DNA from: Pokkaliibacter sp. MBI-7
GTDB taxonomy: Bacteria; Pseudomonadota; Gammaproteobacteria; Pseudomonadales; Balneatricaceae
Length of the DNA: 64,000 nucleotides
Direction: 5' to 3'
Assembly (NCBI RefSeq): GCF_029846635.1
Contig: NZ_JARVTG010000002.1
Coordinates: forward strand, 2,025,501 to 2,089,500
In this document: positions 53,806 to 62,527 of the stretch, piece after piece
How positions within the stretch are numbered: the stretch's first letter is position 1
Layout: every line of letters begins with the position of its first letter
Notes under the pieces: model-generated
What the model was told of the DNA's origin: nothing
Database searches by the model: none
Seen by the model: the letters and a program-made list of their open reading frames with translations, nothing else
Translations under genes and position numbers: made by a program

Positions 53806-56800
53806 ATGCTAGCTCGCTTCTTTATTGATCGCCCGGTCTTTGCCTGGGTGATCTCGATTATCATCATGCTTTCGGGGCTGGCCGCGCTGTTCACCCTGCC
53901 CGTTGCCCAGTATCCGGATGTAGCACCGCCGACCGTCAAGATCTCCACCACCTACACCGGCGCCTCGGCCGAAACCGTCGAAAACAGCGTCACCCAGGTG
54001 ATTGAACAGGAGCTGACCGGTATCGATGGTCTGCTGTACTTCACATCCAGCTCTTCATCCTCAGGTAAAGCCTCCATTGACGTGACCTTTGAACAGGGCA
54101 CCAATGCCGATACTGCGCAGGTACAGGTCCAGAACAAGGTATCGCAGATCACCTCAAGACTGCCTGAGTCCGTGCAGTCACAAGGGGTTACGGTCGCCAA
54201 ATCGCAATCTGACTTCCTGCTGATTGCGGCGGTCTACGACAAGACCGACAAGGCAACCCACTACGACATCTCCGACTACATTTCCAGCAACATCTCCGAC
54301 TCCATCGCCCGTCTGGAAGGGGTCGGCAGCGTGCAGGTGTTTGGCTCACAGTACGCCATGCGCATCTGGCTGGACCCCACCAAGCTGGCCGCCTATGACC
54401 TGATGCCGTCGGATATCACCTCCGCACTGGAGTCCCAGAATGCCCAGGTAGCTGCCGGTAATATCGGCGGCATGCCCACGACCGACGTACAGGAACTCAA
54501 TGCCACCGTCACCGCCCAGTCCATGCTCACCACACCGGAACAGTTCCGCAATATCATCATCAAGCACGACACCAGTGGTGCGGATGTCAAACTGGGGGAC
54601 GTTGCCACCGTTGAGCTGGGAGCAGAGAGCTACAACTACGTTCCCCGGCTGAATGGCCACCCGGCCTCGGGCATCGCGGTAATGCTGGCTCCCGGCGCCA
54701 ATGCCATGTCCACGGCAGAGCGCGTCAAGAGCACCATCAGCGCGCTGCAGAAAAACATGCCGCAGGGCTATGAAATTGCCTATCCCAAGGACAGCACCCA
54801 GTTCATCCGCATCTCCATCGAAGAAGTGGTAAAAACCCTGTTCGAGGCCATCGCACTAGTGGTGGTGGTGATGTTTGTCTTCCTGCAGAGCTGGCGTGCC
54901 ACGCTGATCCCCGCCATTGCCGTGCCGGTAGTGTTGCTGGGCACCTTCGGCGTGCTGTCCGTGTTTGGCTACTCGATCAACACCCTCACCATGTTTGGCA
55001 TGGTACTCTCCATCGGTCTGCTGGTGGACGACGCCATCGTAGTGGTCGAGAACGTCGAACGTGTCATGCACGAAGAGAAGCTGTCGCCCCGCGCCGCCAC
55101 CATCAAGTCCATGGGTGAGATCAGCAGCGCGCTGATCGGTATCGCCGTGGTGCTGTCTGCGGTATTCCTACCGATGGCATTCTTTGGTGGCTCGACCGGC
55201 GTTATCTACCGCCAGTTCTCCATCACCATTGTTTCCTCCATGGCCCTGTCGGTAATTGTTGCCCTGACGCTGAGCCCGACACTCTGCGCCTCCATCCTCA
55301 AACCCAGTGACCATGCTGCTCGCAAGGGCTTTTTTGGCTGGTTCAACCGCAACTTTGACCGCATGACCAACCGCTACGAAGGCCGTGTCAGCCGCACCGT
55401 GCGTCAGCCGGTTCGCTGGATGATAGTCTATGGACTGATCGTCGGTGCGCTGGCGGTACTCATGCTGCGTCTGCCGACCGGCTTCCTGCCGGAAGAAGAT
55501 CAGGGTGAAGGGATGATTCAGATCAACCTGCCGACCGGCGCCTCGATCAAGCGCACCATGGCGGTGGCAGATGACGTCAAGAACTACTTCCTCACCGACG
55601 AGAAAGACAACGTCAACGCCCTGTTCACCATCTCCGGCTTCAACTTCAGTGGCGCCGGACAAAACGCGGCCATGGCCTTCGTCGCCTACAATGACTGGGA
55701 CTCCCGCCCGGGAGAGGCCAATACCGCCGCCGCTATTTCCCAGCGGGCGATGAAAAACCTGTCCAGTGTGCGTGATGCCAGTATCTTTGCCATGTCGCCC
55801 CCGGCCATCCGTGGCTTGGGCCAGAGCAATGGCTTCACCTTTGAACTGCAGGCAGCGCCCGGTACCTCGCGTGCCGACTTTGAAAAGCTCAAGAATCAGC
55901 TGCTGGCCGCTGCCCGCAAAGATGACAAGCTCAGTGGTATTCGCCTCGGCTCGCTGAGTGACACACCGCAACTGAAGATCAATATCGACTCGGCCAAAGC
56001 CACCTCGCTCGGCCTGTCCCTGTCCGATGTGACCAGCACCCTCAGTACCGCCTGGGCTGGCAGCTACGTCAACGACTTCGTCGACAATGGCCGGGTGAAA
56101 AAAGTCTATGTGCAGGGCGATGCCCAATACCGCTCTTCGCCGGATGACCTGAAGCACTGGTTTGTTCGCACCAGCGATGACACCAGCATGACGCCCTTCA
56201 GTGCCGTCAGCTCAGTGGAATGGACCAGTGGCCCGCAAACCCTGAGCCGTTTCAACGGCCTGTCGTCCTATGAAATTCAGGGCGCAGGTGCCACCGGTGT
56301 CAGCTCCGGCGAAGCCATGAATGAGATGCAGAAACTGGCGGACGCCCTGCCTGAAGGCACCACCTATACCTGGAGTGGCCTGTCCTATCAGGAGCGTCAG
56401 TCCAGTGGGCAGTCCAGCCTGCTTTATGCCGTGTCCATTCTGGTGGTATTTCTCTGTCTGGCCGCCCTGTATGAAAGCTGGTCCGTGCCCTTCTCGGTGA
56501 TCATGGTGATTCCTCTGGGTGTGATTGGTGCAGCACTGGCAGCCACCCTGCGCGGTCTGGAAAATGACATTTACTTCCAGGTGGCACTGCTGACCACCAT
56601 CGGCCTGTCGTCGAAGAACGCCATCCTGATCGTTGAGTTTGCCGAAGCCGCCTACCAGCGTGGCGCCGATCAGTTTGCCGCCGCCGTGGAAGGTGCCAAG
56701 CTGCGCTTACGCCCGATTCTGATGACCTCACTGGCATTTATCTTCGGTACTCTGCCACTGGCCGTATCCACCGGTGCCGGTGCCAACAGCCGGATCTCGA

Positions 56801-56979
56801 TTGGTTCAGGGATTGTCGGAGGTACCATTACGGCCACCGTACTGGCCGTGATTCTGGTACCGCTGTTCTTCGTGCTGATTCGCCGTCTGTTCCCCAAACG
56901 CAAGCGAGTGGAAGACGATGATGCCGGGCAGAGTGCGACTTCACTGCCTCCCCATACAGCCGATGTGACCGGAGCCTGA
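53806..56979 (+). CDS. RND efflux permease, HAE-1 type (AcrB family)
   Basis: 1057 residues, the AcrB length. It starts MLARFFIDRPVFAWVISIIIMLSGLAAL. Proton-relay Asp408 and Asp409 are in TM4 (GLLVDDAIVVVENV), and the relay Lys region of TM10 is in GLSSKNAILIVEFAE. Porter-domain motifs such as TGASAETVENSVTQVIEQEL and FTSSSSSSGKASIDVTFEQGTNAD are typical of hydrophobic/amphiphilic drug exporters. Works with the adaptor and channel encoded on either side; substrates cannot be predicted. Confidence 0.96.
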   Translation: MLARFFIDRPVFAWVISIIIMLSGLAALFTLPVAQYPDVAPPTVKISTTYTGASAETVENSVTQVIEQELTGIDGLLYFTSSSSSSGKASIDVTFEQGTNADTAQVQVQNKVSQITSRLPESVQSQGVTVAKSQSDFLLIAAVYDKTDKATHYDISDYISSNISDSIARLEGVGSVQVFGSQYAMRIWLDPTKLAAYDLMPSDITSALESQNAQVAAGNIGGMPTTDVQELNATVTAQSMLTTPEQFRNIIIKHDTSGADVKLGDVATVELGAESYNYVPRLNGHPASGIAVMLAPGANAMSTAERVKSTISALQKNMPQGYEIAYPKDSTQFIRISIEEVVKTLFEAIALVVVVMFVFLQSWRATLIPAIAVPVVLLGTFGVLSVFGYSINTLTMFGMVLSIGLLVDDAIVVVENVERVMHEEKLSPRAATIKSMGEISSALIGIAVVLSAVFLPMAFFGGSTGVIYRQFSITIVSSMALSVIVALTLSPTLCASILKPSDHAARKGFFGWFNRNFDRMTNRYEGRVSRTVRQPVRWMIVYGLIVGALAVLMLRLPTGFLPEEDQGEGMIQINLPTGASIKRTMAVADDVKNYFLTDEKDNVNALFTISGFNFSGAGQNAAMAFVAYNDWDSRPGEANTAAAISQRAMKNLSSVRDASIFAMSPPAIRGLGQSNGFTFELQAAPGTSRADFEKLKNQLLAAARKDDKLSGIRLGSLSDTPQLKINIDSAKATSLGLSLSDVTSTLSTAWAGSYVNDFVDNGRVKKVYVQGDAQYRSSPDDLKHWFVRTSDDTSMTPFSAVSSVEWTSGPQTLSRFNGLSSYEIQGAGATGVSSGEAMNEMQKLADALPEGTTYTWSGLSYQERQSSGQSSLLYAVSILVVFLCLAALYESWSVPFSVIMVIPLGVIGAALAATLRGLENDIYFQVALLTTIGLSSKNAILIVEFAEAAYQRGADQFAAAVEGAKLRLRPILMTSLAFIFGTLPLAVSTGAGANSRISIGSGIVGGTITATVLAVILVPLFFVLIRRLFPKRKRVEDDDAGQSATSLPPHTADVTGA

Positions 56980-56980
56980 G

Positions 56981-58411
56981 ATGAGAAAAGTGATGTTCCC
57001 CCGTCTGCCCGGCTCCAGAGCGTTTGCCGTGCTGCCCCTGCTGGCAGCACTGGCAGGCTGTAGCAGTCTGGCACCTGATTATCAGCGCCCGGCCAGCAGC
57101 GTGCCGCAAAGCTGGCCGCAGGGTGAAGCTTATGGCCAGCAGGCAGCTGCCAGCGCCTCACAGACTGCGGCAGAGCTACCATGGAAAACCTTTATCAGGG
57201 ATGAACGCCTGCAGAAGGTGATTGCGCTGGCGCTGGAGAATAATCAGGACCTGCGTGAGGCGCTGGCCGACGTGGCTGCCGCTCGCGCCACTTATCGCGA
57301 ACAGCGTGCTGCCCAGCTGCCGGAAGTGGATGCCTCCCTGTCAGGCAGCCGCTCGCGCAGCCTCGGCAGCAGTGGTATATCGGAAAGCTACGAAGCCACT
57401 GCGGGCCTGAGCTCGTACGAAATCGACCTGTTTGGCAAAACCCGCAGCCTGACGCAGGCTGAGCTGGAGAGTTATCTGTCGTCTGCAGAGACCGCCAGAG
57501 CGACCCGCATCACCCTGATTGGCGAGACCGCGAGTGCCTGGCTGACGCTGGCTTCTGATCAGTCACTGCTCAGGCTGGCACAGGACACGGCGGAGAACGC
57601 CAAACGTGATGTGGACATTACCCGCCAGCGTCTGAAGCTGGGAGTCGACTCACGGGTCGATGTGCGTAACGCCGAAACCACCTACCACAGTGCCCGCGCT
57701 GACATTGCCAGTTACACCACGCTGGTGGCACAGGATCGCAATGCGCTCGAACTGCTGGTGGGCCAGACGGTGGAAGCCACATTATTGCCGGATGGTCTGC
57801 CGGAGGGCACAGACTGGCTGGCAGAGGTACCGGCTGGCGTCAGCTCTGATGTGCTGCTGCAGCGCCCTGATGTGCTCTCTGCTGAGCACGACCTGAAGGC
57901 AGCCAATGCCAATATCGGTGCAGCCCGTGCTGCCTTCTTCCCCAGTCTGTCACTGACCTCCACCGGTGGGCTGGCCAGTGCTGCCCTGGCGGATCTGTTC
58001 AGCGGTGGCGCTACCACCATCTGGAGTCTTGCCCCCAGTCTGTCATTGCCGATCTTTGACGGTGGTGCCAACAAGGCAGCCCTTGCCTACGACGAAGCGC
58101 AGAAGGACAAGTATGTTGCCGCCTACAAATACGCAGTACAGACCGCCTTCAAGGAAGTCGCAGATGCACTGGCACGACGCGGCACTATTGCTGACCAGCT
58201 GAGTGCTGAGAAAGACCTGATGGATGCAGCGCAGGACAGCTACAACCTGTCGTTCGACCGCTACAAGAACGGTGTAGACAGCTATCTGGATGCGCTGGAA
58301 GCACAGCGCACGCTGTACAGTGCCCAGCAGACTTATATTTCCACCCGTCTGACCGAACTGGACAACCGCGTCACCCTCTATCGGGTGCTGGGAGGCGGCC
58401 TGCAGGAATAG
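56981..58411 (+). CDS. RND efflux outer-membrane channel (OprM/NodT family lipoprotein)
   Basis: 476 residues with lipobox LAGC (Cys27), followed by SLAPDYQRP as in OprM/CusC-type channels. Two outer-membrane-efflux repeats are present, with ALENNQDLREALADVAAAR, VDSRVDVRNAETTYHSARADIA, LLQRPDVLSAEHDLKAANANIGAARAAFFP and GVDSYLDALEAQRTLYSAQQ. It forms the trimeric exit duct of the pump. It begins one base after the permease stop, so the three genes form one operon ended by a strong terminator. Confidence 0.95.
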   Translation: MRKVMFPRLPGSRAFAVLPLLAALAGCSSLAPDYQRPASSVPQSWPQGEAYGQQAAASASQTAAELPWKTFIRDERLQKVIALALENNQDLREALADVAAARATYREQRAAQLPEVDASLSGSRSRSLGSSGISESYEATAGLSSYEIDLFGKTRSLTQAELESYLSSAETARATRITLIGETASAWLTLASDQSLLRLAQDTAENAKRDVDITRQRLKLGVDSRVDVRNAETTYHSARADIASYTTLVAQDRNALELLVGQTVEATLLPDGLPEGTDWLAEVPAGVSSDVLLQRPDVLSAEHDLKAANANIGAARAAFFPSLSLTSTGGLASAALADLFSGGATTIWSLAPSLSLPIFDGGANKAALAYDEAQKDKYVAAYKYAVQTAFKEVADALARRGTIADQLSAEKDLMDAAQDSYNLSFDRYKNGVDSYLDALEAQRTLYSAQQTYISTRLTELDNRVTLYRVLGGGLQE

Positions 58412-58432
58412 CGGTACCGCCTGAAAGAAATG

Positions 58433-58466
58433 ACAACGCCGGGCTAATCACCCGGCGTTGTGTTTT
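58433..58466 (+). terminator. Terminator after the RND operon
   Basis: Perfect 11-bp stem acaacgccggg / cccggcgttgt with a 7-nt loop, followed by gtttt. Confidence 0.9.
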
Positions 58467-58500
58467 AAGAGCATGAACACAGTCTGAGTCTGCGACCCGA

Positions 58501-59601
58501 TTACTGCACCATGACCGCTTCAATTTCAGGCTCACGCAGCAGTTCCGACAGCTTCCAGCTGAAGATTTCGGCACCCCACTTTGCCCGCGCGGCTGATTCC
58601 ACGCTCAGGGTCAGGTGACGCCCTTTCAATTCGGCCGCCCCCAGCATCTGTCCCTCATGGTGCCAGTGCCATACCTTGGCACTGTGCTTTTGCAGCCAGT
58701 CGGCCTCATCCAGATGCGGCGTCAGGTCTTTTTGCAGCACCTTGGTGGCCAGCGGGAAACGCACCTCATGGGGAGTCAGCTCAGCGTCACTGCTGCCCGT
58801 TGTACCCTCCATCACAGATACGGTGGTGGTGTTCGCCGTTAATGGCTCAGTGCCATTCGCGTTAACGGCAACGGCCTCGTTCGCTTCGCTGCCTTCAACC
58901 GCCTCGCTATCAGCAGCCTCAGCCGATGCCTTGCCTTGAGGTAAGCGATCCCCCAGCTCATGGGTCAGCCAGGACAGGGTAAAGAGTGCGGCCACCGAGC
59001 GCAGTTCCTGTTCGGCAGGCTGTGGCAACGGCTCATCAGCCGCCTTGCCATAGGCCTCCCGCAGGCTGTCGAGCAGGGTGGTCACTGCGTCATCGCTGAA
59101 CAGCAGCGCGCCGCCAGCCAGAATCAGCCTGTTCAGTTCTTCCACTACCCGGGCTGCCAGATGGTCACCCACCTTGACGCTGCGGGCCATGCCGGGGTCA
59201 CTCACGACTACGTCATCACCACCACGGATGACATCACGCAGACTCAGTGACTGCCCGGGCACCACCTGCTCCACCCGATACAAACTCATGGTAGAAGTGC
59301 GCAATGCCCTGATATAGGCCTTGGTACGGGCGCTTTCCTTCCAGCCACGCCGCTTCATGTAGTCGTCAATCATATTGACGCCAGCAACGTCGAACTCCTG
59401 AGTGAGAAAATCCTCAAATGCACAACCCCACAGGGTATTCGCCCATTCGTTGCCGATCATGCCGGCCAGGTCTTCAAACGTCATGTCGCCCGCTTTGAGG
59501 GTCTGACCGAGGTGGTCATCAAACACCATGGCAAAACACTGTGGCCACTCATCGCGGTTGAGAAACTTGAACAAACCTTTCAGGTCGTGACTGTTAGACA
59601 T
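58501..59601 (-). CDS. Conserved protein of unknown function with low-complexity linker
   Basis: 366 residues from the ATG at 59601, which has GAGGGAG just upstream; the frame is open to 59652. No signal peptide. The N-terminal ~230 residues include MIGNEWANTLWGCAFEDFLTQEF, DDYMKRRGWKESARTKAYIRALRTSTMSLYRVEQVVPGQSLSLRDVIRGGDDVVV and DHLAARVVEELNRLILAGGALLF. I recall similar stretches in proteobacterial hypothetical proteins, without a function. A Glu/Ala/Thr-rich linker (about 232-280) joins a ~85-residue C-terminal domain with WLQKHSAKVWHWHHEGQMLGAAELKGRHLTLSVESAARA. The function is not known to me. Confidence 0.75.
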   Translation of the reverse strand: MSNSHDLKGLFKFLNRDEWPQCFAMVFDDHLGQTLKAGDMTFEDLAGMIGNEWANTLWGCAFEDFLTQEFDVAGVNMIDDYMKRRGWKESARTKAYIRALRTSTMSLYRVEQVVPGQSLSLRDVIRGGDDVVVSDPGMARSVKVGDHLAARVVEELNRLILAGGALLFSDDAVTTLLDSLREAYGKAADEPLPQPAEQELRSVAALFTLSWLTHELGDRLPQGKASAEAADSEAVEGSEANEAVAVNANGTEPLTANTTTVSVMEGTTGSSDAELTPHEVRFPLATKVLQKDLTPHLDEADWLQKHSAKVWHWHHEGQMLGAAELKGRHLTLSVESAARAKWGAEIFSWKLSELLREPEIEAVMVQ

Positions 59602-59650
59602 TAACTCCCTCAGTACTGCTCTCGTGGTCAGGCAGGGCAGCCATAAAAGC

Positions 59651-59681
59651 AAAGGCCACCGGTGAAAAATCGGCGGCCTTT
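59651..59681 (-). terminator. Terminator after the LprI-family gene
   Basis: 11-bp stem (aaaggccaccg / cggcggccttt, one G-U pair) with a 9-nt loop. On the minus strand it is followed by tttgctttt, so it ends the lprI-like transcript. Confidence 0.75.
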
Positions 59682-59739
59682 ATATCACATTGCCCTCAGC
59701 AGCGGGTGAATTCTCCTCAATCTTCCGCGAAATTGAGGT

Positions 59740-60153
59740 TTAGGGCTGAATATAGCCGCAAACATCGCCCTCGGGTCGTTCGAGAAATGCCTGCAATTCA
59801 GCCGTACGCTGCCGGGTCATTCTGGCCAGAATCTGTGACTGACACATGGGATTGGACGAACCGTAAACCTCGCTGGCATCGGCCTCAGGATAGATCGACG
59901 CCAGATGCGCATCCCGATAGGCCAGCCACAAACGCTGAGCCTTTTTCAGTTTGTCGATAAAGGCCGGATCATCGGCGTAGTGCTTCAGCACCTGCTGGTA
60001 AACCTTGTTCAGCTCTCCGTCGGCCGTGCTGTAGTCCTGTGCCGCACAGGCATTCATTTCCGCCGTGGTCACAGCATTGCTGCAGCTGGCTGAAGCACCT
60101 GCCGCCCACAGGGTCATGAGCAGGGTCAGGGTTATGTTCACATTCCTAAGCAT
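59740..60153 (-). CDS. LprI-family secreted protein (DUF1311)
   Basis: 137 residues with a signal peptide ending ASAS-C. The mature part has the LprI/DUF1311 pattern: CSNAVTTAEMNACAAQDYSTADGELNKVYQQVLKHY, LKKAQRLWLAYRDAHLASIYP and a closing RMTRQRTAELQAFL. Four or more Cys likely form disulfides. Some relatives inhibit lysozyme; here the role is not proven. GGAG lies upstream of the ATG. Confidence 0.88.
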   Translation of the reverse strand: MLRNVNITLTLLMTLWAAGASASCSNAVTTAEMNACAAQDYSTADGELNKVYQQVLKHYADDPAFIDKLKKAQRLWLAYRDAHLASIYPEADASEVYGSSNPMCQSQILARMTRQRTAELQAFLERPEGDVCGYIQP

Positions 60154-60221
60154 TGCCGCTTCTCCTCAGCACATTGCCCGGTAACAGAGCTTGTCAGGCT
60201 CAGCAGCATAGCGAAAAACAA

Positions 60222-60252
60222 AAAGCCGCGCAGTGCAGCACTGCGCGGCTTT
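60222..60252 (-). terminator. Terminator after the CstA-family gene
   Basis: 15-bp stem aaagccgcgcagtgc / gcactgcgcggcttt, followed on the minus strand by ttgtttttc. It lies 33 nt after the cstA stop. Confidence 0.9.
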
Positions 60253-60284
60253 CTTGAAACGTGGAATCTGTGCCCGGATGCCGC

Positions 60285-61724
60285 TTAATTCTGCGACGAC
60301 GCCAGAGCAGGCATATCCACTTCATCCTTGTCATTGCGACCGCGCAGCAGCAGCCAGGCCAGTACCACCAGCGATGAGGCGATACCCACCGGGCCGGCGA
60401 TACTCATGGGCAAACCAAAGCCGATCTGGGCTGACAGCAGGTAGGCATTGACCACGCCGGTCATGAATACCGCAGGCAGGGTGCACACCCAGTGGAATTT
60501 GCCATGGCGTTTCAGCCAGGCAGCAGCGGCCCACAACATCATCACTGCAGTCATCTGGTTGGCCCAGCCGAAGTAGCGCCAGATCACATCGAAGTCCATG
60601 CGGCTGATGATAAAGCCCACGGCAAACAGCGGAATGGCCACCAGCAGGCGCCTGGCGATGGGTTTCTGATCAAACTTGAGGAAGTCAGACAGAATCAGAC
60701 GCGCAGCACGGAAAGAGGTATCCCCCGAGGTAATCGGCAGTACCACGACACCCAGAATGGCCAGTACACCACCCACCGTACCCAGCAGCGAGCGAGACAC
60801 TTCATCCACTACCGCCGCCGGACCGCCAGCCGCCAGTGTGGCGTTCAGTGCTTCAGGGCTCTGATAGAAAGACATGCCCAGCGTCGCCCAGATCAGGGCG
60901 ATCACCCCTTCACCGATCATCGCGCCGTAGAACACGAAACGGCCGTTCTTTTCATTCTCCACACAACGCGCCATCAGCGGTGACTGCGTGGCATGGAAGC
61001 CGGACAGCGCGCCGCAGGCAATGGTGATAAACAGCAGCGGCCATAGCGGCAGGTGATCCGGGTGAAGGTTCGCGAAGGTCATACCGGAGGCATAGAACGG
61101 ATGATCACTGACCGCCAGACCGATCAGCAGGCCAACGGACATGAATACCAGCAGTGCGCCGAACAGCGGGTAAAAGCGGCCGATAATCTTGTCGATGGGA
61201 ACGATGGTGGCCAGCATGTAATAGCCAAATATGATCGCCACCCACACCGGTACGGAGGTTCCTGACAGATTCCCCAGCAGTTTGGCCGGGCCGAGGGTGA
61301 ATACCACACCCACCAGCAACAGCAGGATGACCGCAAAGGCATTCATGAAGTGTTTGGCAGCCGTCCCCAGCTCACGTCCGACCACAGTCGGCACCGAGGC
61401 ACCGTTGGCGCGCACCGACATCATGCCGGAGAAGTAGTCATGTACCGCACCGGCGAAGATCGAGCCGAAGACGATCCACAGCAGCGCTGTCGGACCATAG
61501 AGTGCGCCGAGAATGGGGCCGAAAATCGGGCCAAGACCGGCAATATTGAGCAGCTGCACCAGATACACCTTGCCGGTGGACATCGGCACATAGTCAACAC
61601 CGTCGTTGTTGACCAGGGCAGGCGTGTTGCGTTCTGGCCGCACGCCAAAGATACGTTCAATGATCTTGCCGTAGATAAAATAGCCGCCCAGTAGCAAGGC
61701 GACACCGAGGAGAAACCACTGCAT
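60285..61724 (-). CDS. cstA: Short CstA-family carbon-starvation / pyruvate carrier
   Basis: 479 residues with about 12-13 membrane helices, starting MQWFLLGVALLLGGYFIYGK. CstA motifs are NIAGLGPIFGPILGALYGP, GAVHDYFSGMMSVRANGASVP, CGALSGFHATQSPLMARCV and PITSGDTSFRAARLIL. E. coli CstA and BtsT are about 700 residues; this protein lacks their extra C-terminal region and belongs to the short form. The ATG at 61724 follows a GGGGG; the frame is open to 61781. The adjacent LytS/LytTR system suggests control by external pyruvate or a peptide-like nutrient signal, as with BtsSR and BtsT. Confidence 0.92.
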   Translation of the reverse strand: MQWFLLGVALLLGGYFIYGKIIERIFGVRPERNTPALVNNDGVDYVPMSTGKVYLVQLLNIAGLGPIFGPILGALYGPTALLWIVFGSIFAGAVHDYFSGMMSVRANGASVPTVVGRELGTAAKHFMNAFAVILLLLVGVVFTLGPAKLLGNLSGTSVPVWVAIIFGYYMLATIVPIDKIIGRFYPLFGALLVFMSVGLLIGLAVSDHPFYASGMTFANLHPDHLPLWPLLFITIACGALSGFHATQSPLMARCVENEKNGRFVFYGAMIGEGVIALIWATLGMSFYQSPEALNATLAAGGPAAVVDEVSRSLLGTVGGVLAILGVVVLPITSGDTSFRAARLILSDFLKFDQKPIARRLLVAIPLFAVGFIISRMDFDVIWRYFGWANQMTAVMMLWAAAAWLKRHGKFHWVCTLPAVFMTGVVNAYLLSAQIGFGLPMSIAGPVGIASSLVVLAWLLLRGRNDKDEVDMPALASSQN

Positions 61725-61834
61725 GCTTACCCCCTTGTTGTGTTTGTTGTGGTGGTTTGCAGGCGAGCTTAATGATTGCAACGAAGTGCGGCAGTCTGTT
61801 TCTGGCTGAGTGGTCGTAATCCGCCCCTGAGCGG

Positions 61835-62527
61835 TCAGAAGGGCAGCAGGAATTTATCCTTTAGTAGTTTGAAGTAGCGCCGCGACACCGGCACTCTGGC
61901 GCCGTGGCGGGTTTCAATTTCGGCACCGCCTTCATTCTGGGTAATCGCCCTGATGGCATCGATGTTGATCAGATACTGCCGATGCACCCGAATCAGTGGC
62001 AACCGCGACTCCAGCGTTTTCAGCGGCAGCTGGCAGTGCAGCTCTTCGCCGCCGACCTGCACCTGTGTGCCGGTCAGATCGACATAGGCACAGTCGATGT
62101 CGGCGGGCAGCACCAGCCGTACCCGGTTGCCCTGATGGCAGGCCAGCCGCTCCAGCGGTTCCATCTCTCCCACACCTTGCGCCTGAATACGCTTCAGCGT
62201 CCGTGCCAGACGCTCAGGGTTGACGGGTTTCAGCAGATAATCCAGCGCCTCCTGCTCAAAGGCGGTCAGGGCATATTCCTGATGCGCCGTAACAAACACC
62301 AGCAGCGGCCGCGGGTCGGCCAGCAGACTGCTGACATCCAGCCCATTCAGCCCGGGCATATCCACATCCAGAAAGATCACGTCAGGCTGCGTTGCCCTGG
62401 CCTGCAACAGAGCATCTTTGCCGTTGCCCGCCTCGCCCACCACCTCGACACTGCCTGCCTCCTCCAGCAGGGCTGCCAGCTCTTCCCGGGCCAGCGGCTC
62501 ATCATCAACGATCAGGGCACGAATCAT
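61835..62527 (-). CDS. btsR: LytTR-family response regulator (BtsR-like)
   Basis: 230 residues. Receiver domain with phosphoacceptor Asp54 (VIFLDVDMPGLNG), acidic pair at 8-9 and Lys in LDYLLKPV. The LytTR DNA-binding domain occupies the C-terminal ~100 residues, with LIRVHRQYLINIDAI and HGARVPVSRRYFKLLKDKF. Its start overlaps the kinase stop by 4 nt and the cstA gene lies 110 bp downstream, so the three genes are probably one unit with the transporter as target. Confidence 0.92.
   Translation of the reverse strand: MIRALIVDDEPLAREELAALLEEAGSVEVVGEAGNGKDALLQARATQPDVIFLDVDMPGLNGLDVSSLLADPRPLLVFVTAHQEYALTAFEQEALDYLLKPVNPERLARTLKRIQAQGVGEMEPLERLACHQGNRVRLVLPADIDCAYVDLTGTQVQVGGEELHCQLPLKTLESRLPLIRVHRQYLINIDAIRAITQNEGGAEIETRHGARVPVSRRYFKLLKDKFLLPF

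Noticed and set aside
55168..56157. 329-codon ORF antisense to the RND permease
   Set aside because: Shadow of the permease frame, without start signal or family features.
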